A stretch of DNA of 14,652 nt from Nitrosotalea sp. Lineage in GTDB: Archaea; Halobacteriota; Syntropharchaeia; Alkanophagales; Methanospirareceae. Within the stretch, counting starts at the first letter, position 1. Every line of letters starts with the position of its first letter. The stretch is taken from positions 1-14,652 of the forward strand of contig DYFG01000029.1 in the NCBI GenBank assembly GCA_020725315.1, given 5' to 3'. Below, piece by piece: positions 5,925-13,354 of the stretch. The notes beneath the pieces were generated by a model. It worked only from the letters and a program-made list of their open reading frames with translations, had not been told where the DNA came from and made no database searches. Made by a program: the position numbers and the translations under genes.

Positions 5925-7690
5925 TTCCTCCTCCTCAAAAAATATGCTACCGCCAATAATCCTGCGATTGCTAATGCTGCTTCAAATCCAGGTATTCCTT
6001 TTTCAAGTGCTGGTGCTCCACCAACAGGAACTCTAATTGTCAAGAAGAATTCATAACCTCTACGCTGACCATCAATAAGCTCTCTGCCTTGAATTACCTC
6101 TCCAACATATTTTTCGTTGTCTTTAGTTGGATGCCCTACATTGTATGCTGATAGAGTACTTTTTAAAATGTCGTTATACACATCCTTATAATGTCCATCT
6201 CTGATGCGTTCGTGTTGAATTCTAAGGTAGCGAGTTCCATATTTTATGTTTATATCGGGGTCTAATCCATCTTTTTGCCATTCCTCCTCTGTTCCTTTGT
6301 ATTCGTCTCTTGTGTATTCCTTATACGTGTCAATGGCTGCAATATGTGAGACTTGCATATATCCAATATCAAACTTAGTCTTGTCTTTATCAGGGTCTTG
6401 TGAATAATCAAAGAAATCGCTCTCTTGCCTAATAACTGCCATTATAAGGCATGGACTTACTTTGTATTCTTTTGTATATTTCATGACATATGGAAGAACT
6501 CTTTTCTCTTCTTCTCTTAATTTAGTCAAATCAAATGTGTATTCACCTTTATAATTGAAAGTGTCTTCGGTTGGTGCCAAAGTAGGTGTAACAGTTGGTT
6601 CTAGAGTGGGTGTTGGTGTTGCTAATGGAGTAGGACTTAACAGAGGCGTTGGGGCTGGTGACCATTGTGGATAAGAACCATAAACAAGTTTAGTCAAACC
6701 GCTTCCATCAGCATTCACTATGTAGATAGCTTCATCCTTGCCATATACTATCTTTTTCCCATCCGGCGACCAGCTAAAAATGGATCTATAAAGTCCGCCC
6801 TCAACAATCATAGTTTTTCCAGTGCCGTCAGGGTTCATAACCCAGAGATTAGAACTATCAGAATAAGCAATCTTTTTTCCATCAGGTGACCAGACATGAT
6901 GCATACCTTTGGCCAGCTTAATTTTATTAGTTCCATCAACATCTATAATAAATAGCCCTTCAGGTGTTGAATAAGTGAGTTTCTTTCCATCAGGAGACCA
7001 TCTAAAACACTCAATAGGAGACTCCTCGACGAGCTTGGTTTTATCACTTCCATCAGGGTTCATAATATAAATGTTGTGGTTGGAAGCGCCGGAAATATAG
7101 GAAATATAAACGTCGGAAATATAAGCAATCTTTTTCCCGTCTGGTGAGAGAGTAGGATACCCAAAATGACCCCCAATAGTAATGTCCGTTATAAGCCTGA
7201 CTAAATTGCTTCCATCAACATTTACAATGCAAACGCTCAACTCTATAGGATAAGTATACCACTTCTCCCAGAGGTCTTTTCTTACTTTACCTTCGATAAA
7301 CAAAATTTTCCTCCCATCAGGTGACCAACTAAAGCTTTCACCTTCAGCAAGTTTAATTTTACCTGTTCCATCGACATTTATGACATATAATTCGCTTTCA
7401 AAGGTATAACGACCTATACTACCAATATAAGCAATCTTCTTCCCATCAGGTGACCATACGGGGCTTGTTCCTTCAGTTAATCTGACTTCATTAGTTCCAT
7501 CAGGATTAATAATGTGAATATTCCCTGCTGATACAAAAGCAATCTTTCCCTCATCCGTACCAGCGACTGCAACTACTCCACCAGAAGCAATCGCTGCCAC
7601 GAACAACAGAATTAAAACGGCAAAGGCAAGCCCTTTTCTCATCAAGCTCTTCGCAAAACCATTTCCATTTCGCCCCCTATTTTTCGACAT
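5921..7690 (-). CDS. Secreted TolB-like beta-propeller/lytic transglycosylase with PGF-CTERM anchor
   Basis: A 589-residue surface protein. Residues 1-45 are a basic start plus hydrophobic signal (LAFAVLILLFVAAIA, 21-35). Residues 46-345 carry six WSPDGKK-type PD40 motifs (near 79, 122, 181, 231, 267, 307) and seven N-x-DGT/S motifs, giving a six- or seven-bladed TolB-like propeller. A Thr/Pro linker spans 345-375. Residues 388-550 match the soluble lytic transglycosylase fold: IMAVIRQES (416-424, presumed catalytic Glu423), FDIGYMQVS (440-448), DPDINIKYGTRYL (477-489) and STLSAYNVG (511-519). The C-terminus is a PGF-CTERM signal: PGF (567-569), a hydrophobic helix and RRRK, for archaeosortase processing. 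The lysozyme-like domain cleaves murein in bacteria, a polymer archaea lack, so the target may be bacterial walls or another glycan. It starts 50 bases after the helical-protein gene and overlaps hicB by ATGA. Confidence 0.85.
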   Translation of the reverse strand: MSKNRGRNGNGFAKSLMRKGLAFAVLILLFVAAIASGGVVAVAGTDEGKIAFVSAGNIHIINPDGTNEVRLTEGTSPVWSPDGKKIAYIGSIGRYTFESELYVINVDGTGKIKLAEGESFSWSPDGRKILFIEGKVRKDLWEKWYTYPIELSVCIVNVDGSNLVRLITDITIGGHFGYPTLSPDGKKIAYISDVYISYISGASNHNIYIMNPDGSDKTKLVEESPIECFRWSPDGKKLTYSTPEGLFIIDVDGTNKIKLAKGMHHVWSPDGKKIAYSDSSNLWVMNPDGTGKTMIVEGGLYRSIFSWSPDGKKIVYGKDEAIYIVNADGSGLTKLVYGSYPQWSPAPTPLLSPTPLATPTPTLEPTVTPTLAPTEDTFNYKGEYTFDLTKLREEEKRVLPYVMKYTKEYKVSPCLIMAVIRQESDFFDYSQDPDKDKTKFDIGYMQVSHIAAIDTYKEYTRDEYKGTEEEWQKDGLDPDINIKYGTRYLRIQHERIRDGHYKDVYNDILKSTLSAYNVGHPTKDNEKYVGEVIQGRELIDGQRRGYEFFLTIRVPVGGAPALEKGIPGFEAALAIAGLLAVAYFLRRRK

Positions 7691-7740
7691 CTTTTATCAC
7701 CTATCTCAGTATGTATTTAGTTCCAAGATATGTGGTTACA

Positions 7741-8022
7741 CTACTCCACCTTGATCTTTTCCTTCTTCTCTTCCTCAGCCTCGAGTTCGCTCCTATATTC
7801 CTCTAGCAAGCCTATCTCTTTCTCTATAACCTTAGTTATTGTTTTCAAGGTGCTTATCTGCATATCGACGAAATTCGAAGCGAGCTTCGAGGGTTTTGGA
7901 ACATAATCCTCAAGGGACTTAGCAGTCTCGCCGGCTATGCCAGCAGCAATCTTTAGGGGGATAGCCGCCGTTCCAGCAAGGATCTTCACCGCCTTTGCCA
8001 AATCTTCTTCTTCCCAATTCAT
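7741..8022 (-). CDS. Small amphipathic/coiled-coil protein coupled to ArsA-like ATPase, function unknown
   Basis: A 93-residue protein I do not recognise. After an acidic N-terminus, residues 10-31 form an Ala/Ile-rich amphipathic or weakly membrane-interacting helix (AVKILAGTAAIPLKIAAGIAG). Residues 50-80 form a second helix with coiled-coil character, and the tail is almost entirely Glu/Lys. No Cys, no signal peptide. The ATG at 8022 overlaps the ATPase stop (ATGA) and has GGAGGG eight bases upstream; an earlier in-frame ATG at 8040 lies inside the ATPase gene before that Shine-Dalgarno and is less likely. The tight coupling suggests a partner or membrane adaptor of the ATPase. The layout loosely recalls phasin-like helical proteins, but I would not assign it. 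Confidence 0.75.
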   Translation of the reverse strand: MNWEEEDLAKAVKILAGTAAIPLKIAAGIAGETAKSLEDYVPKPSKLASNFVDMQISTLKTITKVIEKEIGLLEEYRSELEAEEEKKEKIKVE

Positions 8023-9221
8023 TTTTTTCCCTCCTTCCATCGCTCATCAATGAAGTATATGCGAAGCTCGTCATTTAAAAGTTTCGCCCTATCCAGTTTC
8101 ATCAGGTGTGCGATCGCTGGAAGCGGGATGAAGTTCCTAACTTCTCCTATATCCGTCGAAATAACTACCGATAAGTCTTCACCAACTCGCTCCACCTCGC
8201 ACACTTCCTTGTATCTGCTTCCAGAAGGAAGCGGAACAATCACTTCTAACCCTTGCTCTGACTCCCTTACTTTAATCGCCTTACCCTCGAAGTAGACCTG
8301 AGCGGGATCTTCGTCGGCGAATAACTCATTTCCAACCTCGGATAGGAGCTTCAAGCCCTTAACCTCTGACTGAAAGAGCCTGAGTTCTTTTATGGGCAGT
8401 GGATAAAATGCCTCTTCTGCTTCAGTTAAATATCTTGTCTGCGCATGCTTCCACTCCTTGAAATACGGATCACTCACCCCTTCGGGTATCACCTTGTTAA
8501 TTATCGCAAGGTCAACATTTATATCGTAGAGATTTGCAAGAAGGTACGTTCTTTTCAAGTTCTGTATGCTGAATGCCTCAGGATTCGCGATCAACCGTAA
8601 ACTGGTGACTTTACGGTCAACTATTATATCCTTAAGTTTCCTGAGGATCTCTAAGAGCTTGATGTCTTGAGTTATTACCTCTCTGCCCGGCGTTGGCAAA
8701 CCCACGATTGGTTCCACTATCTTAGCGAGATTCGCAATAGGAGCCACCAATTTGATGACTTTCGCAGCAGTGGATCCGAGAAGTGTAGGCAAGTAAATGT
8801 TCTTCAGTGCTTCTCCTGATGGAACAGTGTCAAGCACCATTACATCGTAGGTATTCGATTCCACGAATTCGACAACCTTTAACAGCGATACAAACTCAGT
8901 CATGTTCGGCAACGATGCTATCTCATATGCAAGCACCTCGTCGACACCCCTTGACTTGAACAGGGAAACAATGTATTCCTGTATAACCCCATACGCCTCT
9001 CGAGCTTCTCGTACAGGATCTACTTGAATAGCCCAGAGCTTATCCAAGATCTTTGTCGGCGTATGGTACACCTCGGTTTCAAGCGCATCGGAGATGGTAT
9101 GAGCAGGATCTGAGGAAATAACCAATGTCTCGTAACCCATACCAGATAGTTTTAAGCCTGTTGCACTTGAGATGACCGATTTACCCGCTCCACCTTTACC
9201 CGTGTAAAAGATGATTCTCAT
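8019..9221 (-). CDS. ArsA/Get3-family P-loop ATPase with C-terminal HSP20-like domain
   Basis: A 400-residue single-half ATPase of the ArsA/Get3 (SIMIBI) class. Residues 8-15, GKGGAGKS, are the deviant P-loop with the signature Lys9; SSDPAHTISDAL (36-47) is the switch I region. The switch II segment is DTVPSGEALKNIYLP (131-145), where the family normally has DTAPTGHTLR, so the conserved His is replaced by Glu. Residues about 315-395 resemble the alpha-crystallin/HSP20-like domain found at the C-terminus of many ArsA-like proteins. No CxxC dimer motif and no arsenite-binding Cys triad is seen, so arsenite export is unlikely; a chaperone or membrane-targeting role is more plausible. It is linked by 4-bp ATGA overlaps to the glycosyltransferase upstream and the helical protein downstream. 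Confidence 0.85.
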   Translation of the reverse strand: MRIIFYTGKGGAGKSVISSATGLKLSGMGYETLVISSDPAHTISDALETEVYHTPTKILDKLWAIQVDPVREAREAYGVIQEYIVSLFKSRGVDEVLAYEIASLPNMTEFVSLLKVVEFVESNTYDVMVLDTVPSGEALKNIYLPTLLGSTAAKVIKLVAPIANLAKIVEPIVGLPTPGREVITQDIKLLEILRKLKDIIVDRKVTSLRLIANPEAFSIQNLKRTYLLANLYDINVDLAIINKVIPEGVSDPYFKEWKHAQTRYLTEAEEAFYPLPIKELRLFQSEVKGLKLLSEVGNELFADEDPAQVYFEGKAIKVRESEQGLEVIVPLPSGSRYKEVCEVERVGEDLSVVISTDIGEVRNFIPLPAIAHLMKLDRAKLLNDELRIYFIDERWKEGKK

Positions 9222-9955
9222 TCTTCACTTCTCAAATTGAAGCGCAACTTTATAATTTTATAGAACATCGCAGTTCCATCACTGAACGAATTCACTTTTG
9301 TTCCTGCGCCACCCTTATCTTCCCATCTCACCGGTATCTCTTTTATTTTATACGCGTTCCGTTGTGCTCGCACGAGCAGCTCGGTATCCCAAAACCAGTG
9401 CTCATCCTCTATTTCATCCAGTATGCGCATCAGGGTATCTCTTCGGAAGGACTTGAACCCGCATTGATGGTCTCTCAGCTTTGACTCCAAAATTGTTCGT
9501 ACAAGGAAATTAAAAGCTATACTCATCGTTTTTCGCTTAAACGACCTCTTTACGTCGCTACCTTTCAGCAGCCTCGAGCCTGTTGCGAGATCGTAGTGCT
9601 CTTCTTTTATCACATCTATTAAGGGCTTCAGATATGCCAGATCCGTGGAGAGGTCGACATCCATATAAACTAAAATATCGCCCTTAGCGAGTTTAAAAAC
9701 GTATTTAAGCGCTTTTCCTCGCCCTAATCGTGAATCGCTATGTATATGCGTGACGAAGGAATCTTCGGATGCCATTCGGCTCGCTATTTCTGCTGTACCG
9801 TCAGTGCTTCCATCTTCTGCGATGAGGATCTCGTACGATGAAGAGAAATCAGCTAACGCTTTCTTTGTCTGCTTCACGGCATCCTCTATTCTCTCAGCTT
9901 CGTTATGCGCTGGGAGCACAACTGAAATTTCTATTCCTTTCTTCTCTTCTTGCAT
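9218..9955 (-). CDS. GT2 glycosyltransferase, dolichyl-phosphate-sugar synthase type
   Basis: A 245-residue cytoplasmic or peripheral GT-A transferase. VVLPAHNEAERI and the AEDGSTDGT motif form the nucleotide-sugar site, and YMDVDLSTDLAYLKPL carries the DxD metal site. GSRLLKGSDVKRS, HQCGFKSFRRD and FWDTELLVRAQ are signatures of the DPM1/ALG5-like branch that moves a sugar from a nucleotide donor to dolichyl phosphate, feeding N-glycosylation or S-layer glycans. No C-terminal membrane helices are present. The start is unclear: a GTG at 9973 extends it by six residues. I prefer ATG 9955 because the TATA-like box at 9992-10003 would start transcription near 9971, leaving a short leader. It heads the three-gene ATGA-coupled unit with the ArsA-like ATPase. 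Confidence 0.87.
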   Translation of the reverse strand: MQEEKKGIEISVVLPAHNEAERIEDAVKQTKKALADFSSSYEILIAEDGSTDGTAEIASRMASEDSFVTHIHSDSRLGRGKALKYVFKLAKGDILVYMDVDLSTDLAYLKPLIDVIKEEHYDLATGSRLLKGSDVKRSFKRKTMSIAFNFLVRTILESKLRDHQCGFKSFRRDTLMRILDEIEDEHWFWDTELLVRAQRNAYKIKEIPVRWEDKGGAGTKVNSFSDGTAMFYKIIKLRFNLRSEE

Positions 9956-9991
9956 CTTCGATTCATTTACCACGAGGCGCGTTCGACCGGG

Positions 9992-10003
9992 TTATTTTTA
10001 TTC
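9992..10003 (-). promoter_or_regulatory. TATA-like box for the glycosyltransferase operon
   Basis: Read on the minus strand this is GAATAAAAATAA, about 40 bases before ATG 9955. At the usual archaeal spacing of about 25 bases it would start transcription near 9971. Assignment is by sequence resemblance only. Confidence 0.4.
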
Positions 10004-10072
10004 ACGAATGTTTGTACGGGGGGCTCTCTGTACCAATACCAGAAAAGGCCACTGTGTATGAAAAATAAGGAT

Positions 10073-10085
10073 AAAATTTATTTTA
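10073..10085 (+). promoter_or_regulatory. TATA-like box for the THUMP gene
   Basis: AAAATTTATTTTA lies about 36 bases before the ATG at 10115, consistent with a transcript that has a leader of ten bases or fewer. The divergent 9956-10114 spacer thus carries promoters for both strands; I see no other feature in it. Confidence 0.45.
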
Positions 10086-10114
10086 GGCTTGCCTTTAAAA
10101 GATAAGGGATAAAA

Positions 10115-10642
10115 ATGGTGGAGGATTGGAACCTATTGGTAATAGGGGAGAGAGATTCCGAGCGGGAACTATTAGAAGAATTGGAAGAGGACGGCGAGTT
10201 TGAGCGTTCCGGATTCAGGGATGTAGTGATAGGGAGCGTGGAAGATATCGTGGAATTCTTAGAGGATGCGGAACATAAGAAGTACTCCCACTTAAACAGA
10301 GTGATTCCCATTGATGATGCGTTCTATGTGTCTCCAGAGAACTTGGTAGAGATATTGAAAAAGCGAGTAGAGAGATATATAGACGAAATCGAGCCTGGTG
10401 AGACGTTCGGATTTCGCGCTGAGCGAAGGAGGATGAAAGAGGATATTTCAAGCCAAATGGTAGAAAGAGAGGTTGGCGGATACTTTTTCGACCTTTTAGA
10501 GAAAGTACACGGTAGAAAGCCAAAAGTGGATCTCAAGAACCCGGATAAGCTGATCGCAGTAGAGCTAATAGGGAATAGATGCGGAATTGGTTTTATCACA
10601 AGAGAGATGCGGGAGAAATACAGTGTGATACAAGTTAGGTGA
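10115..10642 (+). CDS. THUMP-domain RNA-binding protein (TAN1-like)
   Basis: A 175-residue protein. Residues 1-70 are a variable N-terminal part with an acidic helix (DSERELLEELEEDGEFE). Residues about 75-165 match the THUMP fold: a helical start (SPENLVEILKKRVERYI), GETFGFRAERRR (95-106), then VDLKNPDKLIAVELIGNRCGIGFI (138-161), the most conserved THUMP stretch. THUMP domains bind the acceptor end of tRNA; stand-alone archaeal and eukaryotic TAN1-type proteins assist tRNA acetylation (ac4C) or act as adaptors. No methyltransferase, deaminase or ThiI catalytic domain is attached, so it is an adaptor and not an enzyme. The ATG has only a weak AAGGG upstream, in keeping with a near-leaderless mRNA. 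It is followed at 51 bases by thiD-thiN, probably a separate unit. Confidence 0.78.
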   Translation: MVEDWNLLVIGERDSERELLEELEEDGEFERSGFRDVVIGSVEDIVEFLEDAEHKKYSHLNRVIPIDDAFYVSPENLVEILKKRVERYIDEIEPGETFGFRAERRRMKEDISSQMVEREVGGYFFDLLEKVHGRKPKVDLKNPDKLIAVELIGNRCGIGFITREMREKYSVIQVR

Positions 10643-10669
10643 TGGTTACCTAAAATCTAACTCCAACCA

Positions 10670-10691
10670 TTCTTTTTTCTTTATTTTATAA
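10670..10691 (+). promoter_or_regulatory. T-rich terminator tract and TATA-like box
   Basis: TTCTTTTTTCT (about 10670-10680) is a T-run of the type that ends archaeal transcripts, suitable for the THUMP gene. It merges into TTTATTTTATAA (10680-10691), a TATA-like box about 20 bases before ATG 10706, suggesting a leaderless or very short-leader thiD-thiN mRNA. Confidence 0.4.
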
Positions 10692-10705
10692 CGGTGAACC
10701 GAACG

Positions 10706-12043
10706 ATGAGAGCAAGAAGAGTACTGACCATTGGTGGTTCAGATAGCAGTGGTGGCGCTGGAATACAGGCGGATATAAAAACGTTCGCTGCACTGGGTGT
10801 TTATGGCACCTCGGTACTTACTGTGATCACAGCACAGAACTCGTATGGCGTGCAAGAGGTGCACGAAGTGCCCGCTGACGTGGTGGATGCACAGATAGTA
10901 TCCCTTATGAGCGATCAAGGGCTTGCTGTGGATTATGCCAAAACCGGCATGTTGTATTCCTCAGCAGTAATAGAAGTGGTAACGAAGGCGCTCAAGCGGT
11001 ATAAAATCCCTTTTGTTTTGGACCCCGTGCTGAAAGCGGGCTCAGGAGGAATTTTGTTGGAAGATAAAGCTCTGAGCACACTCATCGAGCTGCTTCTGCC
11101 TATATGCACGGTTATAACGCCAAATGTTCCTGAAGCTAGCTTTATTTCGGGGATGGAGATAAGGAATAAGGGGGATGCAAAAGAAGCCGCCCTTACAATA
11201 CACAAAATGGGCGCACCGGCTGTGATTATAAAAGGTGGGCATCTCGAGCAGGAGATAGCAGCTGGTAAAGCCACAGATCTGCTCTACGATGGGAAATTCG
11301 AGGAGATAAGCTCGCATGCCATACAAATAGCGAAGATAGTGCACGGAGCTGGATGCTCCTTTTCCGCTGCTCTGGCTGCAGAACTGGCGAAAGGCAAAAA
11401 ATTGCGAGATGCCGCTTTTTCTGCCAAAAGGTTTGTGCATGATGCGATATCAGGCAGTGATGATGTCTCCAATATGATCGTGGTGAACCAGGTGCATGGA
11501 TTGCGGAAAGACGCTGACAGGTATCAGATCTTAGAAAACGTAAAAGAGGCAGTTAGAATGCTGAAGAAGATCGAAGGGTTCGAAACTATCATACCTGAGG
11601 TGGGAACGAACATAGGTATGGCAACAGAGGATGCAGAAAGCGAGAAGGACGTTGCTGCGGTGGATGGCAGAATCGTTCTTACGAAAGAGGGAATAAAAGC
11701 AGGCTGTGTGGATTTTGGCGTCAGTAGTCATGTTGCACGAATGATATTAGCAATGATGGAACGGGATAAAGAGCGAAGAAGTGCGATTAACGTGAAATAC
11801 TCATCAGAGATAGTAGACATGTGCAAGAAGTTGGGGCTGAGAATTTCGTCATTCGAACGGGGTAAAGAACCAGCAGATGCGAGAACCATGGAGTGGGGTG
11901 TACGAGAAGCGAGCCGCGAGTTTGTCCCTGATGTGGTCTTCGATCTCGGTGCGGTGGGAAAAGAACCAATGATCAGAATTTTTGGTAATACCGCGGTGGA
12001 CGTTGCGGGGAAAGTGAAGAGGATTATGGAGAGTTTACAGTAG
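10706..12043 (+). CDS. thiDN: Bifunctional HMP-P kinase / thiamine-phosphate synthase (ThiD-ThiN)
   Basis: A 445-residue fusion for thiamine biosynthesis. Residues 1-265 are ThiD, which phosphorylates hydroxymethylpyrimidine (phosphate): GGSDSSGGAGIQADIKT (10-26), DPVLKAGSGG (106-115), TPNVPEA (138-144), and HGAGCSFSAAL (213-223) in place of the canonical GTGCTLS, keeping the catalytic Cys217. Residues about 270-445 are the archaeal ThiN thiamine-phosphate synthase, which couples HMP-PP to thiazole phosphate: PEVGTNIGMA (297-306), DFGVSSHVARMI and a basic C-terminal domain. The ThiD-ThiN order is common in euryarchaea that lack ThiE. An in-frame GTG at 10694 adds four residues, but ATG 10706 directly precedes the conserved VLTIGGSD start. 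A T-rich tract follows the stop. Confidence 0.93.
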   Translation: MRARRVLTIGGSDSSGGAGIQADIKTFAALGVYGTSVLTVITAQNSYGVQEVHEVPADVVDAQIVSLMSDQGLAVDYAKTGMLYSSAVIEVVTKALKRYKIPFVLDPVLKAGSGGILLEDKALSTLIELLLPICTVITPNVPEASFISGMEIRNKGDAKEAALTIHKMGAPAVIIKGGHLEQEIAAGKATDLLYDGKFEEISSHAIQIAKIVHGAGCSFSAALAAELAKGKKLRDAAFSAKRFVHDAISGSDDVSNMIVVNQVHGLRKDADRYQILENVKEAVRMLKKIEGFETIIPEVGTNIGMATEDAESEKDVAAVDGRIVLTKEGIKAGCVDFGVSSHVARMILAMMERDKERRSAINVKYSSEIVDMCKKLGLRISSFERGKEPADARTMEWGVREASREFVPDVVFDLGAVGKEPMIRIFGNTAVDVAGKVKRIMESLQ

Positions 12044-12048
12044 AAAAT

Positions 12049-12075
12049 CTTTTTCTTTGATCAAACTTTCTTTTT
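12049..12075 (+). terminator. T-rich putative terminator after thiDN
   Basis: Two pyrimidine tracts, TCTTTTTCTTT (12049-12058) and TTTCTTTTT (12067-12075), follow the thiDN stop. T-rich runs end archaeal transcripts. The second tract is also the left arm of hairpin copy 4, so it may do both. Confidence 0.35.
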
Positions 12076-12087
12076 AAGAAAAGGTTT
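12067..12087. repeat. Hairpin element copy 4 (short), before the HD gene
   Basis: The 20 bases at 12068-12087 are identical to 219-238 in copy 3. The stem pairs the T-rich left arm with AAGAAAAG, as in the other copies. It ends four bases before ATG 12092, and its AAAAGG is placed well to act as a Shine-Dalgarno (7-base spacing). This second start-codon-proximal occurrence, almost 12 kb from the first, argues against chance duplication. Confidence 0.65.
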
Positions 12088-12091
12088 TTTG

Positions 12092-13354
12092 ATGCGAAAG
12101 GTAATACGAGACCCGATACATGGATATATAGAACTAGACGAACTTGCAATTGCGATATTAGACACGGTGGAGATGCAGAGGCTGAGGAGAATAAGACAAC
12201 TTGGCTTCTCCTATCTCGTTTATCCCGGGGCGAATCATACGAGGCTCGAGCATGCCCTTGGAACGTATTACCTCATGACCGTCTTGCTTGCCAGACTGGG
12301 AGTAGTGAAAGAGGAAGAGAAAGAGCTTCTTGCCGCTTCTTTGATCCATGATATCGGACATGGTCCTTATTCGCACGTGACCGAACCACTGATAAAGAAG
12401 TACACGGGGAAAAGTCATGAAGAGGTTGAAGACGTACTTTTTGCGGATGAAGATGAACGGAAAAAGGGAAAAGATGCCGAATCAGCGGCAACGACTATCG
12501 CAGAAGTCCTGGAAGAACATCGCTTGGATAAGCGAAAGATAAAGGGCTATATAAAAGGTGAGAGGACGGGCTATGCGGCGAAGCGGGATCTTTCAAGGGT
12601 TCTAAATGGGGAAATCGACGTGGACAGGATGGATTATTTGGTGCGGGATTCATATTATACGGGCGTGGCATACGGGGTTGTTGACAATATAAGGCTTATT
12701 CACGGGCTGGATTTCGTCAATGAAGAACTCGTTATAACTGAAAAAGGGATACTACCCGCTGAATATCTGCTCTTTTCGAGATTCCTGATGCATCCTACGG
12801 TATATAATCATCACACAAGTCGGATAGCGCAGTTGATGTTTTTGAACGCACTCGAGGATTTCATTGAGTCGGGATCCGAATCTAAAGACTACGCACGGCG
12901 CTATGCACTGGCATTAAGAGAAATGGATGATTCTGAGATTAATAATGCGCTGAGGAATGCGAAGGGCTATCCACAAGAGATCATGACACGGATAAACGAG
13001 CGACGATTATTCAAACGGGCGGTATATACAAACGTAAACGAGCTGGACGAGGGTGTAGCAGAAGAATTGAGCGATGAGCGGAGGAGATTGGAGGTTGAAG
13101 AGGAGATAAGCACGCGAGCGGGCGTTGATAAGATATATGTGATCCTGGACTTTCAAGGTCGCAAAGGAGATGAGTTAGAAGAAAGTGCGGCGAAAGTTCT
13201 CGTCGAGAATGAGTTTAAAAGCCTAAGGGAGGTCTCTTCGCTTGTGTCAATGCTCAGTCGAGTATTCCAGGAGAATTATAAGGTAGGGGTCTATACACCT
13301 GGGAAATATAGAGGGGAGGTGAAGAGAGCTGCGGAGGAGATCTTATGGCATTAA
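12092..13354 (+). CDS. HD-domain phosphohydrolase (dGTPase/SAMHD1-like)
   Basis: A 420-residue cytoplasmic HD-superfamily protein. The opening IRDPIHGYIELDE (5-17), RLRRIRQLG (30-38) and the metal site residues His54 (RLEHALGTY), His86-Asp87 (LIHDIGHGPYSH) and the VDRMDYLVRDS motif (177-187) are those of the archaeal and bacterial family related to SAMHD1 and dGTPase, which hydrolyse nucleotides, most often (d)NTPs. The C-terminal half (about 240-420) is helical and its role is not evident. The exact substrate cannot be read from the sequence. A TTG three bases before ATG 12092 could be read as a start but is not needed. Its last ten bases overlap the radical SAM gene, so the two are co-transcribed and coupled. 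Confidence 0.88.
   Translation: MRKVIRDPIHGYIELDELAIAILDTVEMQRLRRIRQLGFSYLVYPGANHTRLEHALGTYYLMTVLLARLGVVKEEEKELLAASLIHDIGHGPYSHVTEPLIKKYTGKSHEEVEDVLFADEDERKKGKDAESAATTIAEVLEEHRLDKRKIKGYIKGERTGYAAKRDLSRVLNGEIDVDRMDYLVRDSYYTGVAYGVVDNIRLIHGLDFVNEELVITEKGILPAEYLLFSRFLMHPTVYNHHTSRIAQLMFLNALEDFIESGSESKDYARRYALALREMDDSEINNALRNAKGYPQEIMTRINERRLFKRAVYTNVNELDEGVAEELSDERRRLEVEEEISTRAGVDKIYVILDFQGRKGDELEESAAKVLVENEFKSLREVSSLVSMLSRVFQENYKVGVYTPGKYRGEVKRAAEEILWH

Noticed and set aside
8019..9221. Arsenite-efflux ATPase (arsA)
   Set aside because: Arsenite-binding cysteines, an ArsB pump and an ArsR regulator are all absent, and the switch II motif deviates, so only the family assignment is kept.
10009..10040. 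Operator-like palindrome around GTAC...GTAC in the divergent promoter
   Set aside because: Only four bases pair on each side of an unpaired centre; no more than expected by chance.
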